A stretch of DNA of 64,000 nt from an uncultured Pseudomonadota bacterium (lineage in GTDB: Bacteria; Pseudomonadota; Alphaproteobacteria; Rs-D84): positions 22,890-86,889 of the forward strand of contig CADCGT010000005.1 in NCBI GenBank assembly GCA_902801125.1. Direction: 5' to 3'. The notes beneath the pieces were generated by a model. It saw only the letters and a list, made by a program, of their open reading frames with translations, was not told where the DNA came from and searched no databases. A program made the position numbers and the translations under genes. This document shows, one piece after another, positions 18,545 to 30,950 of this stretch (positions are counted from its first letter, which is position 1; each line of letters begins with the position of its first letter).

Positions 18545-18766
18545 TGGCCAGTGGATAGTCCGTCACGACCGCGGCGCGGCGTGCCGCGACGGGTGTAAGT
18601 GGTTAGTGTGCGGGGCGTTCGCCCCGCATTGTTTTGTTCCCCGGATAGTTCGTTATTGTCTACGAATTACTTGACAAGCACAGCAATGACAATTTTTTAT
18701 GTGAAAAATTGGTTTTTGTAATCCTGAACTTGTTTCTGGAATATTCCACTAACCACTACCCACTAT
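18542..18766. repeat. TAGTGGTTAG-type repeat element R4, composite
   Basis: Starts with the TAG stop of the giant gene. It holds a degenerate GC-rich module (CCGTCACGACCGCGG, 18559 onward), a TAAGTGGTTAGTG word, a terminator and a TTTCTGGAATATTCC core. It ends with CACTAACCACTACCCACTA words. Confidence 0.75.
18610..18637 (+). terminator. Terminator inside repeat R4
   Basis: GCGGGGC pairs with GCCCCGC around GTTC and is followed by ATTGTTTTG. Confidence 0.7.
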
Positions 18767-18942
18767 CGATTCGGCAATTCGAATCGGCGGACGAATCGGT
18801 TTTGGGGCGCGCGGCGAATTTTTTTACGCAAAAAAATAAAAAAACCAAAAAAAATTAAAAATAAAAAATGCCGGATTTCTGGGGTTTTTTGAAAATTTTC
18901 CCCGCCCGGTAAAAAATAAACAAAATATTTTTGAAAAAATTC

Positions 18943-18973
18943 TTGACTTTTTTGGAATATGGGGTCATAGTAT
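18943..18973 (+). promoter_or_regulatory. rRNA operon promoter candidate
   Basis: TTGACT at 18943 and CATAGTAT at 18966-18973 sit about 330 bases before 16S, downstream of an AT-rich tract (18820-18930) that could act as an UP-like region. The exact -10 register is uncertain. Confidence 0.55.
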
Positions 18974-18974
18974 A

Positions 18975-19301
18975 CGGGCTTTCTAAGTTAGGGCGCAAAA
19001 GAAAAAGCGAATCTAACCTCTGGATTGCGGAAATAATCCGCAACATTGTGAATAAAAGCAGCTCATCAAAAATGATATGATTGAAAAATCATTGTCATTG
19101 TTCAAGAAGGGATATGCAGACAGTTGAATTTGGAATTATCCAAACTTTGACTAAGTCAAATGTGCATATCCTAGACAGGTAGTAGGTTTACAAAGTAGAC
19201 CTCGTTAAAAACTTGTCTTGCGAATATATATATGTAAAGACGAACTGATTATTAGTCAGCTTTGTTTAATATGCACAGGACTTAAACCACAGGTTTTTTA
19301 G
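18975..19301 (+). other. rRNA leader with 16S processing region
   Basis: Non-coding transcribed leader. It contains a large hairpin in which GGATATGC at 19109 pairs with GCATATCC at 19163, plus a TCAAAAATGATATGATTGA stretch nearby. Such leaders carry antitermination and RNase III signals. No protein gene is seen. Confidence 0.6.
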
Positions 19302-20804
<1,503 letters not shown>

Positions 20805-20929
20805 ATAGAGAATACCGTTTACACGAAAACGGTCAAATCCAAGTGCGACTGTCTGAATATCTCTTTTTGAACGAAGATTCTGGTATCAGCGGAATTACTG
20901 CCTGTTTCAGAAACTTCAATTGTTAAAAT

Positions 20930-21006
20930 GGGTCAGTAGTTCAGTTGGTTAGAATGTCGCTCTGATACAGCGAAGGTCGAAGATTCGAGTTCTTCCTGAC
21001 CCACCA
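20930..21006 (+). tRNA. tRNA-Ile (GAT)
   Basis: Full cloverleaf: acceptor GGGTCAG with CTGACCC, anticodon loop CTGATAC (GAT), T-loop TTCGAGT, encoded CCA. It lies in the 16S-23S spacer. No tRNA-Ala follows it. Confidence 0.95.
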
Positions 21007-21320
21007 TGAATTTTTGATGGGGTTGGAATCAAAAACGCACATGCGTTTGTGATTCCAGATGTTCCAATGGATTATCCTAGGAATCTGCTTTTATAAGGCA
21101 AACATTGTGAATCGGTTTTTATGTCACCGTCATAGCGGTGATGTTGCGAGAAATCGCGGCATTGCAAAGCAATGACGGATGAACATCGTAATCTCAAAAA
21201 TCTTTCTAACAGAGTAATCACGAAAGTGATAATTCAATTTAGAAAAGCAAGAATCAACTAATGCTTAAAAACTCATTAAGTTATTTTTAAATGCATGAAG
21301 ACTTTCTCTTCAAGCATAAG
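21007..21320 (+). other. 16S-23S spacer without a second tRNA
   Basis: No cloverleaf for tRNA-Ala and no gene. The last part (TCTCTTCAAGCATA at 21305) pairs with TATGCTTGAAGAGA at 24096, which forms the 23S processing stem. Confidence 0.75.
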
Positions 21321-24072
<2,752 letters not shown>

Positions 24073-24149
24073 ATCGTTTGGCTTTTGCCGGACGATATGC
24101 TTGAAGAGAACGTTGAAGTTGATTCATTGACACGATGTTCGCTGGATTT

Positions 24150-24267
24150 ATTCTGGTGATTATAGAGCGGGAGTCACCCTCTGTTCCATTCCGAACCAGA
24201 CAGGGAAACCCCGTATCGCCGATGGTACTTTGGCTTAAGCCACGGAAGAGTAGGTCGTCGCCAGAAT
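24150..24267 (+). rRNA. rrf: 5S ribosomal RNA
   Basis: Terminal helix ATTCTGG with CCAGAAT. Contains CCGAACC, the GCCGATGGTA block and GAGTAGGTCG. The flanking TGGATTT/AAATCCA extends the stem as a processing helix. Confidence 0.95.
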
Positions 24268-24295
24268 AAATCCAGTATGGTATAAAAACCGTTTT

Positions 24296-24319
24296 AACCG
24301 CCCAAGTGGCGGTTTTTTT
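24296..24319 (+). terminator. rRNA operon terminator
   Basis: AACCGCC pairs with GGCGGTT around CAAGT, followed by TTTTT, 28 bases after 5S. Confidence 0.85.
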
Positions 24320-24343
24320 AACCATTAACCAAAAAGATAAAAA

Positions 24344-24592
24344 ATGAAAAAATGGTTTCAATTTACAACATCCGGTCTGCACAGAATAATAATTTCTGTG
24401 GAGCAGACCAATCATGGCGTAGAAACAAAACGATACAGTTCGTTAAGCGAGATGCCAGATGGCGTTCGTATTGAATATATTACTGATTCTATATCAAACG
24501 AACATAAACCGCTTTCTGTGGATGAAATTGCCGCCGTGCGCCGGGAATTGCGTGCCATCATAGCAAATGGTTTCCGTGCAAATTCACATTAG
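24344..24592 (+). CDS. Small hypothetical protein, paralogue of 26439..26624
   Basis: An 82-residue protein. The stretch VETKRYSSLSEMPDGVRIEY resembles VHATTYNSSSDLPEDLRTKY in the gene at 26439, so the two are likely paralogues with a common small fold: a strand pair, then an S/DxPxxxR helix. No signal or membrane segment. The start is the first ATG after the rRNA terminator and lacks a strong ribosome binding site. No known function. Confidence 0.55.
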   Translation: MKKWFQFTTSGLHRIIISVEQTNHGVETKRYSSLSEMPDGVRIEYITDSISNEHKPLSVDEIAAVRRELRAIIANGFRANSH

Positions 24593-24633
24593 AGTTGTAT
24601 TGTAAATGAATTCCCCTGCCACCTCTGGGGCGG

Positions 24634-24662
24634 TTGCTTTTTTTTGTCTGTTATGTTATAAT
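24634..24662 (+). promoter_or_regulatory. Promoter of the transglutaminase-like gene, leaderless
   Basis: TTGCTT at 24634, a 17-base spacer and TATAAT at 24657. The ATG follows six bases after the -10, so the transcript should begin at the start codon. Confidence 0.6.
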
Positions 24663-24668
24663 AAAGCC

Positions 24669-25313
24669 ATGATTACAGAAAAATTTTATAAATTAAAAGA
24701 GCTTTTACTTAAGGCAAAAATTAAAAAAATTCTAACTAAAATGGATGGTATGTTTCGTCATGCCATAGGGCCTGGCGATCGTCGTGAGTATATGATGAAA
24801 AAGGGCATTACCGATCGCGATTGGCATTTTTCACTGACCGCGGATGATATTATAAAGAACAAAATTCCGTCAAATGTTATGGGTTGTACGGGACGTGCAA
24901 AGTTATTTTGTAAGTTGGCCGCGGATGTCGGGCTGCCGTGTTTTGCAATTTGCACTGCGTATGAACCCGATTGGAACGATGTGCGGGGCGGTAATGAACA
25001 CACAATAGGTGGGCACCAAGTAATAGCGGTTAAGATTGATGGGCAATTACGTATGTTTGATCCCGGAAACCCCAAATTAGAATTTATAAATACCAATGTG
25101 ACTGTCGGGAATACGGTTGATTTTAAATTTCGTGGAAGACCGGGTTTATATTTAATAACCGCGATAATGTCACCGGATGAATATGCAAAAATAGATACAT
25201 ATCAAAAACTGCGCAATGTATACGCCAGTGGCGATATGAATAACCCCGAATTTATGATTGCTAACCAGAAAAATAGAAAAGTTTTATTTCAAGATATGCC
25301 GAACCGTCGGTGA
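24669..25313 (+). CDS. Transglutaminase-like (papain-fold) protein
   Basis: A 214-residue protein that fits the transglutaminase-like fold: Cys73 in MGCTGRAKLF, His115 in GGHQVIAVKIDG and Asp130 in MFDPGNP form the expected Cys-His-Asp triad in order and spacing. Members cleave or cross-link peptide or isopeptide bonds; the substrate is unknown. There is no signal peptide. The ATG at 24669 is preferred over an upstream one at 24606 because a strong promoter ends six bases before it. It heads a run of small membrane-protein genes downstream of the rRNA operon, which may be its partners. Confidence 0.72.
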   Translation: MITEKFYKLKELLLKAKIKKILTKMDGMFRHAIGPGDRREYMMKKGITDRDWHFSLTADDIIKNKIPSNVMGCTGRAKLFCKLAADVGLPCFAICTAYEPDWNDVRGGNEHTIGGHQVIAVKIDGQLRMFDPGNPKLEFINTNVTVGNTVDFKFRGRPGLYLITAIMSPDEYAKIDTYQKLRNVYASGDMNNPEFMIANQKNRKVLFQDMPNRR

Positions 25314-25379
25314 ATATGAGCGTTTTTTTATTGATATTTTTGCCGGGTGTGTTAGTTTTATGTTGAAAGAGGTTTACAA

Positions 25380-25835
25380 ATGGCAAATACAATCGCAGAT
25401 ATCAACCAGTTTGCACGCTATACGTTTAATCAACATAAGCACGGTATAAAAAGCCGAATATTGGGTGCGGACAATCGTGAGTATGCATTACATGTACCAC
25501 AGACATCGCAGGATATATATTTTTTGCCCGATACCAATCAAATTCTGTTTTCCGATGGGCAACGTTATGATATGGATGATGAAACAAAGCGTATTGTAAA
25601 GAAATATATTCGTGTGCGTCGCATACGTGATGGTGTACTGCTGTTAATGGTGACGGGCGCCGCCGGCGCGGTAATGGCCATTATTGCCGCGATTGCCATT
25701 TATCCAACCGAACGCAAAAATATGGAAATAAAAGAAAAAGTCAGTGCATACGAAAAAACTTTGCCGGGATATTTAGAACAAAAGCAGAAAGTAGAACATT
25801 TCGCAGACAGTTTACGATGCGCAAAAAATCATTAA
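25380..25835 (+). CDS. Membrane protein with a HFADSL tail, paralogue 1
   Basis: A 151-residue protein: an N-terminal soluble domain (residues 1-80, with IYFLPDTNQILFSDG), one transmembrane segment (about 86-108), then a helical tail with AYEKTLPGY and HFADSLRCAK. The next gene has the same plan and the tail motifs AYAKSLPNY and HFADSLNRAK, so they are paralogues. The start follows AAAGAGG. No database family recognised. Confidence 0.7.
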   Translation: MANTIADINQFARYTFNQHKHGIKSRILGADNREYALHVPQTSQDIYFLPDTNQILFSDGQRYDMDDETKRIVKKYIRVRRIRDGVLLLMVTGAAGAVMAIIAAIAIYPTERKNMEIKEKVSAYEKTLPGYLEQKQKVEHFADSLRCAKNH

Positions 25836-25849
25836 AAAGGAAAAATACT

Positions 25850-26425
25850 ATGACGAATTCAAAAACACAAAAACCAATGACCGATGCAGATGCCAATAAA
25901 AAAGTTATCGCGATGTTAAAACGTGGTCGCCACATGCGTTTGGGGGTAAGTCCACACGTATTGTCATTGGACGATAAAACTATGCTGTTTATTGATAATT
26001 ACGAGATTCATATTAGTGAAAATTCGGGCGATGTCTTTGCGTGGGTTTATCAAATGCAAGACGATACGGCAAAACTTGCATTGTCGGTATATGACAAAGT
26101 GAAGCTACAACAAGAGCAGAAAAAGAAACATCGCGAAAAGACCAAAAAAACTATTCAAGGTGTATTGTTTGTCTGTTTACCTGTGGCGGTGGTTGGTGGT
26201 ATCCTTGGCGCAGCAGTGTTGGGCCTCGTAAAAATTGCAGCGGACAGCAAGAAAATATATAACAAAAAGGCCCAAATAGATGCCTATGCCAAAAGTTTGC
26301 CGAATTATGATGATTCAATCCGTTTGGCGCGGACGGATGCAGAATTGCAAAATGCAATAAATCGTCGCGAACAGGTACGCCTTAAAATTGCGCACTTTGC
26401 GGACAGTCTGAATCGCGCAAAATAA
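25850..26425 (+). CDS. Membrane protein with a HFADSL tail, paralogue 2
   Basis: A 191-residue paralogue of the preceding gene: N-terminal domain with VLSLDDKTMLFIDN, a basic stretch, a transmembrane segment (GVLFVCLPVAVVGGILGAAV) and a longer helical tail ending HFADSLNRAK. The ATG at 25850, after an AAAAAGG site, is preferred over 25817. The gap to the previous stop is 14 bases, so the two should be co-translated. Function unknown. Confidence 0.7.
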   Translation: MTNSKTQKPMTDADANKKVIAMLKRGRHMRLGVSPHVLSLDDKTMLFIDNYEIHISENSGDVFAWVYQMQDDTAKLALSVYDKVKLQQEQKKKHREKTKKTIQGVLFVCLPVAVVGGILGAAVLGLVKIAADSKKIYNKKAQIDAYAKSLPNYDDSIRLARTDAELQNAINRREQVRLKIAHFADSLNRAK

Positions 26426-26438
26426 AAAAGGATTACAA

Positions 26439-26624
26439 ATGTTGGTACGATTTATTCGGTATTCTGTTCATAAAATCCTTGTGTTGCAAACGGATGCAAA
26501 TAACAAAGTGCATGCCACAACATATAATTCCAGTTCGGATTTACCCGAAGATTTGCGTACCAAATATTTTGCACAAATGGTCGCCGAACGTATGAACCCA
26601 AGAAGAATAAAACGGTCCAGATAA
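26439..26624 (+). CDS. Small hypothetical protein, paralogue of 24344..24592
   Basis: A 61-residue basic protein starting after AAAAAGGATTACAA, which is a good ribosome binding site. It resembles the 82-residue product at 24344 through the SSSDLPEDLR segment but is shorter at the C-terminus. It follows the HFADSL gene by 13 bases. Confidence 0.55.
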   Translation: MLVRFIRYSVHKILVLQTDANNKVHATTYNSSSDLPEDLRTKYFAQMVAERMNPRRIKRSR

Positions 26625-26626
26625 CA

Positions 26627-26648
26627 AAACCGCCAGTAATGGCGGTTT
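26627..26648 (+). terminator. Terminator of the small membrane-protein run
   Basis: AAACCGCC pairs with GGCGGTTT around AGTAAT and is followed by an AT-rich tail. Confidence 0.7.
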
Positions 26649-26672
26649 AAATTTATTTTTTATTTATAAAGA

Positions 26673-26700
26673 TTGACAATGATAATATTTGTGCTATATT
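26673..26700 (+). promoter_or_regulatory. Sigma70-type promoter
   Basis: TTGACA at 26673, a 16-base spacer and TATATT at 26695, reading into the gene at 26728. Confidence 0.7.
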
Positions 26701-26727
26701 TTTGTTGCTAGATAAAAAGGAGTGAAT

Positions 26728-27021
26728 ATGAGTCGGCAAAAATGGCATCTTGATGATTTTATTTATTGTGGGGCTTGGTTTGTGTTGCTTGGTGCCTGGT
26801 GGTGTTTGGGGATGTGTTCGTCCACCGTGTTAAAGGACAGCAAGAATACCGCGGATACTCCGCGTTTAAAATCAACGAATGCACAAAACCAGATTTATAC
26901 GGCGTCAACACCACAGGAATTATCGCGCATAATGCAATTATACGGTCGTTTCAATAAACAAAAAACTGCGCAATTCGGTGTGTTTGCACGCCGTATGGAT
27001 AAACTTAACCAAGGAAAATAA
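26728..27021 (+). CDS. Small membrane or lipoprotein, unknown
   Basis: A 97-residue protein with one hydrophobic segment (FVLLGAWWCLGMC) followed by SS, which resembles a lipobox (LGMC). A polar tail ends in a basic helix. The ATG at 26728 follows AAAAAGGAG; a GTG at 26722 overlaps that site and is rejected. The next gene starts two bases after the stop. It belongs to a two-gene operon under the promoter at 26673. Confidence 0.6.
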   Translation: MSRQKWHLDDFIYCGAWFVLLGAWWCLGMCSSTVLKDSKNTADTPRLKSTNAQNQIYTASTPQELSRIMQLYGRFNKQKTAQFGVFARRMDKLNQGK

Positions 27022-27023
27022 AA

Positions 27024-27434
27024 ATGAGAAAAGAATATGATATTATCGGTGACGCGGCATACGGATGCCTTGGTGCGCTTATAATTGGCGGAATATTTGT
27101 TGGTGCGGTATGGCTTCTTGTTGATAATGTAATTAATTATAACAAGGACAAAAAAGCAAAAAAAATAGAACAATATAATTCTTTGGAAGTGCAAAAATAT
27201 AATGCAGATACTCTTGAATTATTTTTTAATAATCCAAAGGTCAAGACCGAATTTGACAATGCATTAAAAAAGAATGTTTACGATGGTAAAATGCATGTGT
27301 TTGGACAAAGTGGCGATACAATACGGGTTAAATTTGATGATAAACGTTTTCAGCGCCAATTTGAAAAACAATGGAATAAGTATCGTGGATATAAATTAAA
27401 TAATATAAATTCAAATATCAAAAAGCGTAAATAA
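27024..27434 (+). CDS. Small membrane protein, unknown
   Basis: A 136-residue protein with one Gly-rich transmembrane segment (GALIIGGIFVGAVWLLV), a Lys-rich juxtamembrane stretch and a soluble C-terminal domain of about 85 residues with MHVFGQSGDTIRVKFD. Its plan (membrane segment plus small basic domain) resembles the other small genes in this stretch, but no sequence motif is shared. AT-rich codons. Function unknown. Confidence 0.6.
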   Translation: MRKEYDIIGDAAYGCLGALIIGGIFVGAVWLLVDNVINYNKDKKAKKIEQYNSLEVQKYNADTLELFFNNPKVKTEFDNALKKNVYDGKMHVFGQSGDTIRVKFDDKRFQRQFEKQWNKYRGYKLNNINSNIKKRK

Positions 27435-27473
27435 TCCGTTTGTTAAATTTTGGGTTATTGTGTCTTTTTTGTA

Positions 27474-27501
27474 TTGACAACATTAAATTTTGTAATAAAA
27501 T
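27474..27501 (+). promoter_or_regulatory. Sigma70-type promoter
   Basis: TTGACA at 27474, a 16-base spacer and TAAAAT at 27496, serving the secreted-protein gene at 27534. Confidence 0.65.
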
Positions 27502-27533
27502 ATTACCAAAACAACCCATAAAAAGGATTTAAA

Positions 27534-27863
27534 ATGAAAAAAGTTTTGTTATTGTCTTCATTGCTTGCGATGGTGGCATCCGCGGCAAATGCCGATTATC
27601 GCACTGTTTACACAAATAATTGTGACCCGGCCGCAATGCATGCCTTGTTATCGCGCGAAGCGGCCGCACATCGCGCGGTTATTACCGAGGTTATATGTGA
27701 ATCGTCCCGTGTTGTTGCCGAAGCGGCACCGGTTGTCTATGAACCCGTATATGCGCCGGTTGCGCCGGTCGTCTATGAACCGGCATACGATTTGTCGAAT
27801 ATTCCGGTCGTTGATTGCGTTCCGTACCCGACAACATGCGAATATTGTGGCGGTTTGCGTTAA
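27534..27863 (+). CDS. Small secreted protein with VYEP repeats
   Basis: A 109-residue protein. The signal peptide is residues 1-20 (ending ANA). The mature part has Cys residues at both ends and a Pro/Val-rich centre with repeated VVYEP, VYAPVAP and VVYEPAY. The start follows AAAAAGGATTT. It is flanked by its own promoter and terminator, so it is monocistronic. Probably an envelope protein; no family recognised. Confidence 0.7.
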   Translation: MKKVLLLSSLLAMVASAANADYRTVYTNNCDPAAMHALLSREAAAHRAVITEVICESSRVVAEAAPVVYEPVYAPVAPVVYEPAYDLSNIPVVDCVPYPTTCEYCGGLR

Positions 27864-27885
27864 TTTGCGCATAACAAGAATTTAT

Positions 27886-27917
27886 TCCGCGACATTTTGG
27901 GTCGCGGGATTTTTTTG
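27886..27917 (+). terminator. Terminator after the VYEP gene
   Basis: CCGCGAC pairs with GTCGCGG around ATTTTGG, followed by a T run. Confidence 0.85.
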
Positions 27918-27920
27918 CCC

Positions 27921-27948
27921 TTGCAAAGATAAAAACGCATGTTATTAT
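27921..27948 (+). promoter_or_regulatory. Promoter of the zeta-like kinase gene
   Basis: TTGCAA at 27921, a 16-base spacer and TATTAT at 27943. The start near 27955 leaves only about 11 bases before the ATG. Confidence 0.55.
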
Positions 27949-27965
27949 CATAGCCAGATAGTGAT

Positions 27966-28631
27966 ATGAAAATTTATTCGAACAAGGTATTTTATTTAAT
28001 TGGTGGTCCGAACGGCAGTGGTAAAACCACTATCGCCCGCGAAATGATTGGCGATAATCCAAAAATTGCGTTTTTAAATTCTGATGATATTGCGCGTGAA
28101 CGCGGTGTGACACCGGCGCGCGCGGGCATAATATTACTGGACCAGATGCGCGATTTATTCGCAACGCACGCATCGTTTGCGTTTGAAACAACATTGGCCG
28201 GAAAAATACACAATAAATTCATTGCGCGCGCCCGCCAAGAAGGGTATAAAATAGTATTCCTTTATGTATATTTGGCATCCGTAGAGCAAAATATTGCGCG
28301 CGTGCGTCAACGCGTTGCGCTTGGCGGACATGATGTTCCGGAAACGACGATACGCCGGCGGTATCAAAAAAGTCTTATGAATTTTGAACCGGCGGCGCAA
28401 CAAAGCGACCAATGGGAACTGTATTACAACGGCAACACAGAATATGAATTACTGGCACGCGGCGTCCATGACCAGGTTGATGTCATAGACAACCCGAAAT
28501 ATACAACATTTGTGGAACGGCGTGCGAAAATATTGTCCGACCATTTATTGGAATTGGGTGCGCGCGCGGCCGAACGTGCCCGCATGGCGGCATTAAACGC
28601 CGGCGTTCCCGTTGTTTCCATTCAGCGATAA
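27966..28631 (+). CDS. Zeta-toxin-like P-loop kinase (COG4185 type)
   Basis: A 221-residue P-loop protein: Walker A GGPNGSGKT at residues 13-21, NSDDIAR, then FETTLAG, and RVALGGHDVPETTIRRRY near residue 125. These match the predicted ATPase/zeta-toxin-like kinase family (COG4185). True zeta toxins phosphorylate UDP-N-acetylglucosamine; many chromosomal relatives are solitary and of unknown substrate. No small antitoxin gene is adjacent, so a classical toxin-antitoxin role is not supported. Monocistronic. Confidence 0.8.
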   Translation: MKIYSNKVFYLIGGPNGSGKTTIAREMIGDNPKIAFLNSDDIARERGVTPARAGIILLDQMRDLFATHASFAFETTLAGKIHNKFIARARQEGYKIVFLYVYLASVEQNIARVRQRVALGGHDVPETTIRRRYQKSLMNFEPAAQQSDQWELYYNGNTEYELLARGVHDQVDVIDNPKYTTFVERRAKILSDHLLELGARAAERARMAALNAGVPVVSIQR

Positions 28632-28681
28632 TAATCAACGCAAAAAGTGTTATATTTAGAAATTTATAAAAACTCTGACAC

Positions 28682-28703
28682 CCGCGGATTTCCGCGGTTT
28701 TTT
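28682..28703 (+). terminator. Terminator after the zeta-like gene
   Basis: CCGCGGA pairs with TCCGCGG, followed by TTTTTT. Confidence 0.75.
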
Positions 28704-28724
28704 GCGTGTATAAATGGCGTAAAA

Positions 28725-28843
28725 AAACCAAGGTTTAAAATCAACACTTTTTTTCAAAAAATCAAAATTTTGTTTTTTACTAAAATCAAAGTGTTAGCAA
28801 TTTTCGATTTTTTCAAATTCAAAGCGTAAAAAAACCTTGGTTT
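28725..28843. repeat. Nested AT-rich inverted repeat
   Basis: AAACCAAGGTTT at 28725 has its exact reverse complement AAACCTTGGTTT at 28832. Inside, AACACTTT at 28743 pairs with AAAGTGTT at 28788 around an A/T-only centre. The hairpin lies just upstream of a YVD-family gene. Confidence 0.7.
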
Positions 28844-28881
28844 ATTGTACACTTTTTGACATAGGAATATAGGGGAAAAAT

Positions 28882-29382
28882 ATGATAAAAAAATTATTAT
28901 TTGCCGTGGCTATAGCGGCGGTCGCGGGCAACGCGTATGCAGAAACAACAACACAAACCGTCACCACACAAAACTATGTTGATAGCCAGGTTGCAACCAA
29001 GCAAGATAAAATCGCCGGCCACCCAACAACGCGGTATTACCCGAATTCTGTTATTACCGACACAACAGAAGATGGTGTTATTGAAAAGCGTTTGGTATTG
29101 GCTATTGGAAATGGTCTTATTGGTAACGTTAATACTTGGGGTGGTTATTTAGCAAGTGGAAATTTAGCTACTAAAGTTATCCAGAGTCCTACAGGATCCC
29201 AAACGGATTTAACCGAAACCGATGCGGCAAACGGCATAGTTTCCGCCGAAATTTTGGACTTTGCATTTGAAAAACATAAAGATTGGATTAATTTACGGCA
29301 AAAAAATAAGGTCTGTGTTCGGTATATTGATGGTGCCGAAGAAAACAGTGAAAATTGTTTGCTTTGGAATTTGCCAGATTAA
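28882..29382 (+). CDS. YVD-family secreted protein, short member
   Basis: A 166-residue protein with a signal peptide (1-20, ending AYA) and a mature start TTTQTVTTQNYVDSQVATKQ, which matches the head of the products at 36299 (VVTSQTYVD) and 63418 (IVTSQTYVDNMDALKQDK). The centre (about residues 73-110) is AT-rich in codon use, unlike the flanks. The tail carries two cysteines (VCVRY, NCLLW). The head resembles the start of trimeric coiled-coil or fibre proteins. Function unknown; surface exposure is likely. Confidence 0.72.
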   Translation: MIKKLLFAVAIAAVAGNAYAETTTQTVTTQNYVDSQVATKQDKIAGHPTTRYYPNSVITDTTEDGVIEKRLVLAIGNGLIGNVNTWGGYLASGNLATKVIQSPTGSQTDLTETDAANGIVSAEILDFAFEKHKDWINLRQKNKVCVRYIDGAEENSENCLLWNLPD

Positions 29383-29406
29383 AAAACGCCCGCTTGGGCG
29401 TTTTTT
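29381..29406 (+). terminator. Terminator after the YVD gene
   Basis: AAAAAACGCCC pairs with GGGCGTTTTTT around GCTT. It runs directly into repeat R5. Confidence 0.85.
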
Positions 29407-29490
29407 ACTAACCACTAACACCCGTCGCGGCCGCGGCACCAAACGGTGCCGGGACGGACTAACCACTAACACTAACCACTATCCACTATT
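29407..29490. repeat. TAGTGGTTAG-type repeat element R5 with GC-rich core
   Basis: ACTAACCACTAACA words flank a GC-rich module (CGTCGCGGCCGCGGCACC, then AAAC, then GGTGCCGGGACGG). The same module occurs in reverse orientation in R8 near 53920. Confidence 0.85.
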
Positions 29491-29547
29491 TTTCTCTTGC
29501 GTGCGATTCGTATTTTGTTCTATGATGGGGTAAGGAAGGAAAGGAAC

Positions 29548-30942
29548 ATGAAACAAAAATTAGTTTCTGGATTGGGATTTTTATTGGTTTTGCCGGCGTT
29601 TGCGGGCGCGCGATTGCCCGCGGTGAATACCACGCATGCGGCGGTTTCGGCGCGTGCACAATACGGTTCGCCGGTTCCGGTTGTTGCAAAAAATACAAAC
29701 GCGAATCCGGTTGCGGTTGAAAATTCTACGCGCGTGCCCGCAAACAAAAAACGCGTTGTTGCACGCCTTGCCGCGCCAAAGACCGCATCGGCACCCGTTG
29801 CAAAAAATACATCGGTTGATACAGGCGAAAAAATTGTTGCGAATAATGGCGGAAATGTTGAATACCTGGTGCCGAATCGGCCAAGTTCTGATTTATGGGC
29901 AAAAAGCGATACGCCATTGCGTATGCCGCGCGCAAGTGAATTTTCGGTGATTACATCAAACGATACTTTGCCCGAAGAATCTATTATGCCAACCGCGTTT
30001 GCACAGAATAATTCGAATCAAAATCAAGAGATTGCAGAATTGGCATCGCATGCGTCTGAATTGGATGCACAAATTGCCCGGTTGATGGAAATGCAATCGC
30101 ATGCAGATACGGCGACGCGTTCGCGCACCGTGACAGCGCCACGCACCGCGCAAAATACAAAATCGTCCTATACGGCGGATTCCGCTGTATACAGCGCGTC
30201 ACACGAAATCGCGCCCGAACCGGTTATTGCGGAAAATGTGATTAAACCGCGCGCAACCGATACGAATAATGACGGTGTTCATGTCGCGCGCGTTGTTGTT
30301 CCGCGTGACGATTTAATTGGTGGTGATGTTGTGCGCCGTGCGGTTAAAAAAGATAACGCAACCAAAATTCAAGAGGTTCGCGACGATATGACAAAAATGT
30401 CGCCGTCCGAATTGCGTCGCGCGTTTCGCAAAACATTCTTGTCGGAAAACAAACATCTTTCGACATACCCAATCGATGACCGCTTTGATGTGGCAAGTGA
30501 TATTGGCACTTTTTCCGAAGGTTTCACATCGGCGCGTGACCTGTCCGAAGATTCGGAAAAAATAAGACCGTTGGAAATTAAAATTGGTTTCCGTAACGAA
30601 GATTCTGCGCTGTCGCGTGATAACTATAATTTGTTGTCGGAATATGCGGGCATTGTTGTTGCAAATCCGAAACGCGCGATTCAGGTTGCAATTCCGGTTG
30701 ATGCAACGCGCACATCGGATTCGCGCAAATTGGCGGCGCGTCGCCTTGCCATTGTGGAACAGGTTCTGCGTGACACCGGCGTTTCCGAACAGCGCATAGT
30801 TCCGGTTTTGTCCGAACGCAATGACGAAGGTTTTGTCTTGCGGATAATTTCCAACGAACAATTTGAAACTTTGACGCGGCAAAAACGCAATATGTTCGGC
30901 GACACCGTCGGTTCAAAAACATATAAAAGTATGACGTGGTAG
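29548..30942 (+). CDS. Secreted protein with a C-terminal OmpA-like fold
   Basis: A 464-residue protein. The signal peptide is about residues 1-20 (ending AFAGA). A long, Ala/Val/Asn-rich, probably disordered region follows, with a short coiled coil near residue 170. The last 110 residues look like an OmpA-type domain (IKIGFRNEDSALSRDNY, SRKLAARRLAIVEQVL) but without the full peptidoglycan-binding signature. The ATG at 29548 follows AAAGGAA. comF overlaps or directly abuts the 3' end. Envelope role inferred. Confidence 0.72.
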   Translation: MKQKLVSGLGFLLVLPAFAGARLPAVNTTHAAVSARAQYGSPVPVVAKNTNANPVAVENSTRVPANKKRVVARLAAPKTASAPVAKNTSVDTGEKIVANNGGNVEYLVPNRPSSDLWAKSDTPLRMPRASEFSVITSNDTLPEESIMPTAFAQNNSNQNQEIAELASHASELDAQIARLMEMQSHADTATRSRTVTAPRTAQNTKSSYTADSAVYSASHEIAPEPVIAENVIKPRATDTNNDGVHVARVVVPRDDLIGGDVVRRAVKKDNATKIQEVRDDMTKMSPSELRRAFRKTFLSENKHLSTYPIDDRFDVASDIGTFSEGFTSARDLSEDSEKIRPLEIKIGFRNEDSALSRDNYNLLSEYAGIVVANPKRAIQVAIPVDATRTSDSRKLAARRLAIVEQVLRDTGVSEQRIVPVLSERNDEGFVLRIISNEQFETLTRQKRNMFGDTVGSKTYKSMTW

Positions 30943-30950
30943 GCCGGCCA

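Noticed and set aside
27966..28631. Classical epsilon-zeta toxin-antitoxin pair
   Set aside because: No small antitoxin gene adjoins the zeta-like kinase; it has its own promoter and neighbouring terminators.
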